The notes beneath the pieces were generated by a model. That model saw nothing but the letters and a program-made list of their open reading frames with translations, had not been told where the DNA came from and did no database searches. From an uncultured Pseudobdellovibrionaceae bacterium (GTDB taxonomy: Bacteria > Bdellovibrionota > Bdellovibrionia > Bdellovibrionales > Bdellovibrionaceae), in assembly GCA_937900305.1 (NCBI GenBank), contig CALCCV010000481.1, forward strand, positions 1 through 20,823: a stretch of DNA of 20,823 nt. Direction: 5' to 3'. Shown piece by piece: positions 16,460 through 20,823 of the stretch; position 1 is the first letter of the stretch, and the number at the start of each line of letters is the position of its first letter. Made by a program: the position numbers and the translations under genes.

Positions 16460-16486
16460 CTGAGATTCTCAAAATGCGAATCTCAG
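16460..16486. terminator. Stem-loop after the exported ATPase gene
   Basis: CTGAGATTC (16460-16468) and GAATCTCAG (16478-16486) form a perfect 9-bp stem with a 9-base loop, 35 bp after the stop at 16425. No U-tract follows, so it may be a weak or Rho-assisted terminator, an mRNA 3' end stabiliser, or an operator for the next gene. Confidence 0.4.
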
Positions 16487-16629
16487 GGATGGTTTGCCTC
16501 TCAAAATGAGAACTCTTGTTAGGAACGTTTCCATTTTTGTCTTCTTTTGAAGAGTTCAGAACCAGCGTCTTACTCATCTTTCCATTTTTTGCTACGATGA
16601 AGGCAGACTCACTCCTGAGTTTCTCAATC

Positions 16630-16634
16630 GGAGG
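16630..16634 (+). promoter_or_regulatory. Ribosome binding site that supports a TTG start at 16641
   Basis: GGAGG lies six bases before TTG 16641. With the signal peptide that follows directly in this frame, it fixes the start of the beta-propeller gene. Confidence 0.8.
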
Positions 16635-16640
16635 CATTCA

Positions 16641-17534
16641 TTGAAGAATCATCTCGTTCATTTAAACACCAATTTTTATCTGACTTCGAAATTGAGGTTG
16701 GCATTTGCGGCCTGTGCCTTTTTCTTTCCGGTGTGGGTGTTTTCTCAAACCAAAATCATTGATGGTTACAACATCTATTCGCCATTTCTTTTGGAACAAA
16801 AGGGTGATCTCAAAATGTATTTTGGCGGTTGGAAGAAGGGCGGCGAAACGCAAGATGCTATTTATCGAGCCAATTGTCCCCATCCATTTCGCGAGTGCAC
16901 TGGGGTTGTAAAAGTCATTGATCCGGCGCGGGTGGGACTGAAGCAAGTCAATGATCCGACGGTGATACGTCATTCCGATGGGTATTACATTATGTATATG
17001 ACTGCGGTTCCCATTGGGGCAGATGGTTACACCGCCAGCAACAACCATATTTATTATTCCACCTCTTGGGTCACTGATGGCATCAACTGGTCTGTGCCAA
17101 AGCTCCTCACAAAAAGTGCGTGGCTTCCTTCAGCGACCAAGCTGGGTGAGAACATCGAGTTGTTTGCAAACAGCAATGCCAATGGACGAGTCGTCAGGTT
17201 GAAGTTGGGAAAGGGTGGAACAAAGGTTCTCTCCACCCAATTTATTTCCGCTTCCGAAAACTATTTAAATGTGGATGTGGTTTATCGTCCCGCTCTTAAG
17301 AAGTATCAGATTTTAGCTGAGCGCTCCGTTGGTGATCGATCCGTTGTCGACTATGTTGAAAGTAAGGACGGAGTCCGTTGGTCCACCAAGGTGCCCAGCG
17401 TGATTTCACCATCCGCGGGTCAGTTTCGTGTCAATGCGCCTGCCGCGCATCCAAAAACACACTCTTGGGTGTATTACGGCCAAACGGCTTCAACGAGGTC
17501 CCTCGATTTCTCAATTTATTTCCGAGAGTGGTGA
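16641..17534 (+). CDS. Secreted five-bladed beta-propeller protein, GH43-like
   Basis: This is a 297-residue exported protein. The TTG start has a strong SD (GGAGG at 16630). Residues 1-35 form a long signal peptide (basic start, hydrophobic core at about 19-33, cleavage after VFS before QTK). The mature part has the repeating features of the GH43/GH32/GH68 five-bladed propeller superfamily. Opening strands SPFLLEQKGDLKMYFGGW are followed by a central NDPTVIRHSDGYYIMYMTA block (about 111-129), then SKDGVRWS near 249-256 and WVYYGQT near 276-282. In GH43 enzymes the catalytic Asp sits at the start of blades. Here the conserved ND-P-x-V dipeptide (D112) is present, but the full Asp/Asp/Glu set cannot be assigned. 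It may therefore be a glycan hydrolase or only a binding propeller. It follows the exported ATPase gene by 215 bp. Confidence 0.7.
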   Translation: MKNHLVHLNTNFYLTSKLRLAFAACAFFFPVWVFSQTKIIDGYNIYSPFLLEQKGDLKMYFGGWKKGGETQDAIYRANCPHPFRECTGVVKVIDPARVGLKQVNDPTVIRHSDGYYIMYMTAVPIGADGYTASNNHIYYSTSWVTDGINWSVPKLLTKSAWLPSATKLGENIELFANSNANGRVVRLKLGKGGTKVLSTQFISASENYLNVDVVYRPALKKYQILAERSVGDRSVVDYVESKDGVRWSTKVPSVISPSAGQFRVNAPAAHPKTHSWVYYGQTASTRSLDFSIYFREW

Positions 17535-17679
17535 CCCCGGGACTATCTAGGTTAACTGCGGAAACAAGAGACACTCAGTGTGTATCGGCGCCGACGGAAT
17601 AAACAATCAATTTCACCAGGCGTGCTGTGATTTTCCGTCGACGATTTCTAAAGTATCTCGGCTTTTCGATTAGATTTAG

Positions 17680-18018
17680 TTATTTGGTTTCTTCAACTTC
17701 AGTTTCGTTAACGATGCAAGTTCCATCGTCGAAGTGTTGAATCTTCAGAGTCACGCTCAGTGACCATGAGCTGGGTACTGGACTTGAATCAGTATAAAGC
17801 ACGTTTGCGATATCTGCTGTGGCGGCGCTAAAGGTTGCGGCAATTGGGCCATACTTTTCTCTGGCCACTTTGTCTTTATTCAGGTTTCTGTAAGTTTCAT
17901 TTGTTTGAGCGATCTCATCCGCCTTGGCCTTCATAGTTTCGTAACATGTATACGCAAATGTAGACGCAAATGAATGAGAACTGACCAAAACAACAATTAA
18001 CGATATGATCGACTTCAT
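17680..18018 (-). CDS. Small exported protein of unknown function
   Basis: This is a 112-residue protein with an 18-residue signal peptide (MKSIISLIVVLVSSHSFA, cleaved before STFAY). The mature part has two cysteines, C25 and C101, placed to tie the ends together by a disulfide. It has a helical first half (TMKAKADEIAQTNETYRNL) and beta strands later (WSLSVTLKIQHF), ending in a Glu-rich tail. I match it to no family. ATG 18018 is chosen over an in-frame start seven codons upstream because AGGAG lies five bases before it and the signal peptide begins there. A TTGACA promoter and a small palindrome lie just upstream, so it is probably a single-gene unit, separate from ctaA upstream. It converges on the beta-propeller gene. 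Confidence 0.72.
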   Translation of the reverse strand: MKSIISLIVVLVSSHSFASTFAYTCYETMKAKADEIAQTNETYRNLNKDKVAREKYGPIAATFSAATADIANVLYTDSSPVPSSWSLSVTLKIQHFDDGTCIVNETEVEETK

Positions 18019-18032
18019 GTGATCTCCTTTTA

Positions 18033-18047
18033 GCCCCATAAGGGGGC
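18033..18047. promoter_or_regulatory. GCCCC/GGGGC palindrome at the predicted transcription start
   Basis: GCCCC (18033-18037) and GGGGC (18043-18047) are a perfect 5-bp inverted repeat with a 5-base centre, five bases before the SD of the small exported-protein gene. With the promoter placed at 18051-18081, transcription would start inside it, as expected for an operator. It could also be the end of a terminator from the upstream gene. Confidence 0.4.
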
Positions 18048-18050
18048 CTC

Positions 18051-18081
18051 AATAAACGATGCAAAAGGTGGGGAGTGTCAA
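18051..18081 (-). promoter_or_regulatory. Sigma70-like promoter of the small exported-protein gene
   Basis: A perfect -35 TTGACA (18081-18076 on the minus strand) is followed after 19 bp by TTTATT (18056-18051), which matches four of six -10 positions. The spacer is long, but the position before the gene at 18018 is right. Confidence 0.4.
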
Positions 18082-18229
18082 AGCCTTAGGAAGTGCGCCG
18101 AAATGCGAAATCAGAATATAGATTGATCAAAAGAGCTCCAAATTGCGGCCACACAAAAATAGGGGAGTGCGAGGTTCTCTTCTTGAAAATTGCAGAGGGA
18201 TCCAGAAGGTGAAGAGATGCCATTTTCAG

Positions 18230-19165
18230 TTAGGTGCTTGGTGCCTTTTGAAAACTCCACAACAAGCTCAGCCACAACAGATGAGTCAGTAAGAGATGGC
18301 CAATCTTCATCCAAGATGGAGAGAGAGACAGCAACATCACCAGACCAAAAAAACCAGCGCCGAGCCACAACAGAGTGAGCCGCTTGAATTCGAGCCTCTG
18401 CCAATGGTGCACCATCATGGTCAACCAGGCGACGGCAAAAAAGGGATGAAAAATACGAAGGCGAATGGGCCAAGGAGAATCATTGGCAAAGTCCTGAGCA
18501 AAGGCCTGCAGCAACGATTGCGATGGGAACAGCGTCGACGACAACGCCGACCACGATCCCAATATCGCCAGTGCAAAAAAGCCGAAAATTAAAAACCACT
18601 CGTCTTTGCGCAACCCACGCGAAGTTTCGGGATGGCGCACTCGCCAGTACCAACAAAACGTGGAGCCCATTAGCGCAAGAGAGTTGAGTTGATGAAGGGA
18701 CATCGTGAGTAAGCGCCCGAAAGATTGATTCTGAGCAACGAAGCCAGCGAGCACGAGACGAGCTCCAAGTAGAGCTTCCACAATCATCAGCACCGTTGTG
18801 ACTGAGGCCCAAAAGCGGACGCGCTGCCTGGCTGTCACACTGACTCCGTGCCCCTGAGCGCGCCAGCTGAAAATCAAACCCGCGACCACCGCGATGCCAT
18901 AGAGACCCGACGTCACCCGATGCAAAAATTCAACCCACGTTTTTCCTGCGTTCGTCTGTGGGATCAGCTCCTCCGCACACAGCGGCCAGCTTTGGCCGCA
19001 GCCATCACCCGAGTGAGACACGCGAACCCACGCTCCCCACAAAATCACAAGCAAGCCGTAGATCAAAAGAACTTTCAATCCCATCGTCAGCAGTTGCGAA
19101 AAGTGAGGCCGTCTCGACGAAGTTTTTGAAAGGGACGAATCAGAATTTGAGAGGGTCGTCATCAT
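18230..19165 (-). CDS. ctaA: Heme A synthase, COX15/CtaA family
   Basis: This 311-residue integral membrane protein has about eight hydrophobic segments. Family marks are clear: WVRVSHSGDGCGQSWPLC near 46-63, with the cysteine pair C56 and C63 at the 7-residue spacing of bacterial CtaA. There are also four heme-ligand-type histidines: H82 in EFLHR, H158 in SLHQLNS, H240 in FHPFF and H295 in LLTHLLWL. CtaA oxidises heme O to heme A in the inner membrane for aa3-type cytochrome oxidase. This implies aerobic respiration with a heme-copper oxidase encoded elsewhere. No ctaB or oxidase genes are adjacent. The start is uncertain (19165 or 19162), because no SD is visible. A TTGACA at 19200-19195 has no matching -10. 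It lies 102 bp downstream of the GNAT gene on the same strand. Confidence 0.92.
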   Translation of the reverse strand: MMTTLSNSDSSLSKTSSRRPHFSQLLTMGLKVLLIYGLLVILWGAWVRVSHSGDGCGQSWPLCAEELIPQTNAGKTWVEFLHRVTSGLYGIAVVAGLIFSWRAQGHGVSVTARQRVRFWASVTTVLMIVEALLGARLVLAGFVAQNQSFGRLLTMSLHQLNSLALMGSTFCWYWRVRHPETSRGLRKDEWFLIFGFFALAILGSWSALSSTLFPSQSLLQAFAQDFANDSPWPIRLRIFHPFFAVAWLTMMVHHWQRLEFKRLTLLWLGAGFFGLVMLLSLSPSWMKIGHLLLTHLLWLSLLWSFQKAPST

Positions 19166-19245
19166 GCGGGGAGGTCATCTGAAATAAGGGCCTCTGTCAA
19201 CCTTTAGCCGAGTTTTGCAAACTTCGTTTGGAGCCAATGCGGAGC

Positions 19246-19288
19246 TCAAAGTTCACCATAGCTCAATTCAAAGTTCGCTATAGCTCAA
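19246..19288. repeat. 22-bp tandem duplication at the 3' end of the GNAT gene
   Basis: Two 21-bp copies, 19246-19266 and 19268-19288, match at 18 of 21 positions with a 22-bp offset. One copy encodes the last residues and stop of the GNAT gene and the other lies just after it. The pattern suggests an old slippage duplication of the gene's end. Confidence 0.7.
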
Positions 19289-20299
19289 CAACTCGTACTC
19301 GCGTCGCCAAAGGGGTTGGGCGTGTTTGCTGTAGGATTCACTGCGAAGTCCTGACTTGACGAGAGCTGAGACGGCCTTGGTGAGGCCGCGGGCGATGGCA
19401 AATTCTAACATCAGATGGACGAGGGCATTCGAGAGGCCTTGACCACGGTGTTCGGGAGTGACGGCAGTGCTTTTTAAAATCAGGTGATCTTGATCGATGA
19501 AGCCGAAAAAAAATCCAACCTCAAGATGTTCGGAATCGCAGGCAAAAAAACTGCACAAAACGGGTTTCTTTTGGGCCATTGGCACGTAGAGCTGCTGGAA
19601 AAGCGGCAGCGAAATTGGTTCAAACAGAAAATTATCCCCGAAAGAGCGGTGGCTAATCTCATGCAGAATAGAAACTTCTTTCGCTAGTAGATTTTTCTCG
19701 TCAAAGGGCCGAAATCGATAGCCGTTCGCTTGGCTCCGGAGAAAGTCTTTTTTTAAAACTGCACTCATGGTGGGAAGATCTGTGTAGGCGGCAGTGTGGT
19801 AGAGCGCCGAGGTTCTAAAACCGTGGCTTTTGAAATACGCGTTGTAGGACAGGGGATGAATGGGCTCCCACGAAAACCAATTTTGATCTTCGGCCAGATG
19901 GGCGGGATGCAAAAAGCGATACGAAAACCAAGTGTTGAAATTCACGGGCGCATGAATTTCCGTGCGATTTTGCTGGCGGAGCCAGTCGAGAGCGAGCTGA
20001 ATCAGAGTTTCTGCAACGGCGCCATCCGAAGCTTCAAAAAAACCGATGTAGCCTCGCTGGTTTTCAGTGAGACTGCAGCTGGCGGCAATTCGGCCAGCCC
20101 CACTCGCCGTTCTGAGCGTCCAAAATTCACAGGGCATTGGCTTTGGCATTGTCACAAACTGCTCGCCAATTTCAATGGGCACGAGGCCCTTGGTGTCGCG
20201 GCCGTCTCGAAGCTCGGCTGGCAATTTCGAAAAATCAGCCACGAAATTTTTAAGGGCCACTGAATCTTTGCACATGGAAGCTGAGATGATTTTAGTCAC
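19268..20299 (-). CDS. GNAT family N-acetyltransferase
   Basis: This 343-residue protein uses a GTG start at 20299. The start is supported by AAGGA eight bases upstream (20312-20308) and an 8-bp overlap with the end of the DUF3419 gene. Longer frames would run 40 bp further into that gene. The N-terminal half begins TKIISASMCKDSVALKNFVADF, the opening of a large two-lobed GNAT-like family that I recall only loosely. The C-terminal half carries the acetyl-CoA loop in PEHRGQGLSNALVHLML (R-x-x-G-x-G/A type), after a strand with AVT. Such proteins transfer an acyl group from acyl-CoA to an amine, with substrates unknown here. It is coupled to the DUF3419/BtaA-like gene upstream and followed by ctaA. 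The last codons lie in a short tandem duplication. Confidence 0.8.
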   Translation of the reverse strand: MTKIISASMCKDSVALKNFVADFSKLPAELRDGRDTKGLVPIEIGEQFVTMPKPMPCEFWTLRTASGAGRIAASCSLTENQRGYIGFFEASDGAVAETLIQLALDWLRQQNRTEIHAPVNFNTWFSYRFLHPAHLAEDQNWFSWEPIHPLSYNAYFKSHGFRTSALYHTAAYTDLPTMSAVLKKDFLRSQANGYRFRPFDEKNLLAKEVSILHEISHRSFGDNFLFEPISLPLFQQLYVPMAQKKPVLCSFFACDSEHLEVGFFFGFIDQDHLILKSTAVTPEHRGQGLSNALVHLMLEFAIARGLTKAVSALVKSGLRSESYSKHAQPLWRREYELLSYSEL

Positions 20300-20823
20300 G
20301 GGAAGGATCCTTCGCAAAAATTTCGATGTGATAAACACCGACCCGCTCTTTGCGAATGAGCGAGGTGTAGTGGGAAGTCACGTCTTTGTAGCCTCGCAAA
20401 ATCATTCCTTCGGGCCGGTGACGATAAGACCGAAGCACAACGAGGGCGCCCGCACTCAGTTTTGGTTTTAGGATTTGCAAAAACTCTTGCTCTCGAGGCG
20501 GTTGGAAGTAAGAGGGAACATCGGAGAGAGAAACGAAATCATACACGGATTCGTTTTCGCTGACAAAATCTAACAAATCCCCTCGATGAAAAGTGATGTT
20601 GGTTTGACCGAGATTTTTTTTGGCTTCGTTAAACACGGTGGCATCGGCTTCATGGGGATTGCCTTCCGGAAACCGCAGCCCTCCAAGAAAACAAAGTTGC
20701 AAGAAATAGTTTTCACGGGCCACGCCAGTGTGAAACAGTCGATCAAACGTGTCGCGATAAAAATCGAACATATTGGTGCTGACATTCGAGGTGGGAAATT
20801 GACCTTTATATAAGAGGGCGTTG
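20292..20823 (-). CDS. DUF3419 / BtaA-like aminocarboxypropyl transferase-like protein (partial, N-terminus beyond right edge)
   Basis: The visible 176 codons are open to the right edge, so the true start is outside; the ATG at 20771 is internal, because NALLYKGQF upstream of it continues the family pattern. The visible part is a class I SAM-binding fold end. FHRGDLLDFV is followed by YDFVSLSDVPSYF (the SDV motif after strand 4-5) and then LSAGALVVLRSY. An LLY-x-G-x block before the core plus an R-S-Y ending is typical of the DUF3419 proteins. These include BtaA, which moves the aminocarboxypropyl group of SAM to diacylglycerol to make betaine lipids. A different SAM-dependent methyl or alkyl transfer is equally possible. 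No BtaB-type methyltransferase is in view. The GNAT start overlaps its end by 8 bp, so the two are translated together. Confidence 0.65.
   Translation of the reverse strand, partial: NALLYKGQFPTSNVSTNMFDFYRDTFDRLFHTGVARENYFLQLCFLGGLRFPEGNPHEADATVFNEAKKNLGQTNITFHRGDLLDFVSENESVYDFVSLSDVPSYFQPPREQEFLQILKPKLSAGALVVLRSYRHRPEGMILRGYKDVTSHYTSLIRKERVGVYHIEIFAKDPSRD

Noticed and set aside
17592..17640. 8-bp inverted repeat CGACGGAA/TTCCGTCG with a 33-base loop between convergent genes
   Set aside because: The loop is long and there is no T-run, so it is not a convincing terminator. It may be chance.
19195..19200. TTGACA (minus strand) 30 bp before ctaA
   Set aside because: No acceptable -10 hexamer occurs at 15-19 bp, so I did not call a promoter.

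Overview
The window looks like a chromosomal stretch of a Gram-negative, probably aerobic bacterium, most plausibly from the Bdellovibrio/Oligoflexia group (Bdellovibrionota). This placement is an inference from gene content, not a direct observation. The supporting signs are several large exported proteins with no evident relatives, one protein ending in a probable outer-membrane barrel, a CtaA-type heme A synthase, a probable FabMG-type enoyl-ACP reductase, and densely packed short operons. Some starts are TTG or GTG with clear Shine-Dalgarno (SD) sequences. I see no insertion sequence, phage gene, tRNA, rRNA or CRISPR array.

Layout. (1) 1-2306: a response regulator (minus strand, cut by the left edge) is divergent from a GAF-PAS histidine kinase. 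(2) 2361-3449: a Gfo/Idh/MocA-type oxidoreductase. (3) 3484-6957, minus: a probable three-gene operon of a phospholipase D/cardiolipin synthase-like enzyme, a P-loop AAA_28/TTD14-like NTPase, and an exported protein with a likely C-terminal barrel. (4) 6994-7698: an exported protein of unknown function, followed by a good stem-loop. (5) 7752-9943, minus: a FabMG-like enoyl-ACP reductase with an RNase Z-like metallo-beta-lactamase-fold hydrolase whose start overlaps its stop. (6) 10093-12070, plus: a BtuF-like binding-fold protein without signal peptide, a Lon N-terminal-domain protein, and a small unrecognised protein. (7) 12103-17534: an 'exported' block. It holds a minus-strand secreted helical protein, a divergent 928-residue AAA+-type ATPase that carries a signal peptide, and a secreted beta-propeller (GH43-like) protein. 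(8) 17680-18018, minus: a small exported protein with its own promoter. (9) 18230-20823, minus: heme A synthase, a GNAT acetyltransferase, and a DUF3419/BtaA-like aminocarboxypropyl-transferase-like protein cut by the right edge.

The most unusual item is the exported AAA+-type ATPase at 13639-16425. It shows Walker A- and B-like motifs behind a typical Sec signal peptide. It shares a structured 345-bp intergenic region, including a 13-bp bulged stem-loop, with a divergent secreted protein. Other non-coding signals are a 12-bp-period A-tract repeat between divergent genes at 9977-10033, a 22-bp tandem duplication at the end of the GNAT gene, and paired boxes before the beta-propeller gene. All functional statements come from reading motifs; no database search was possible.
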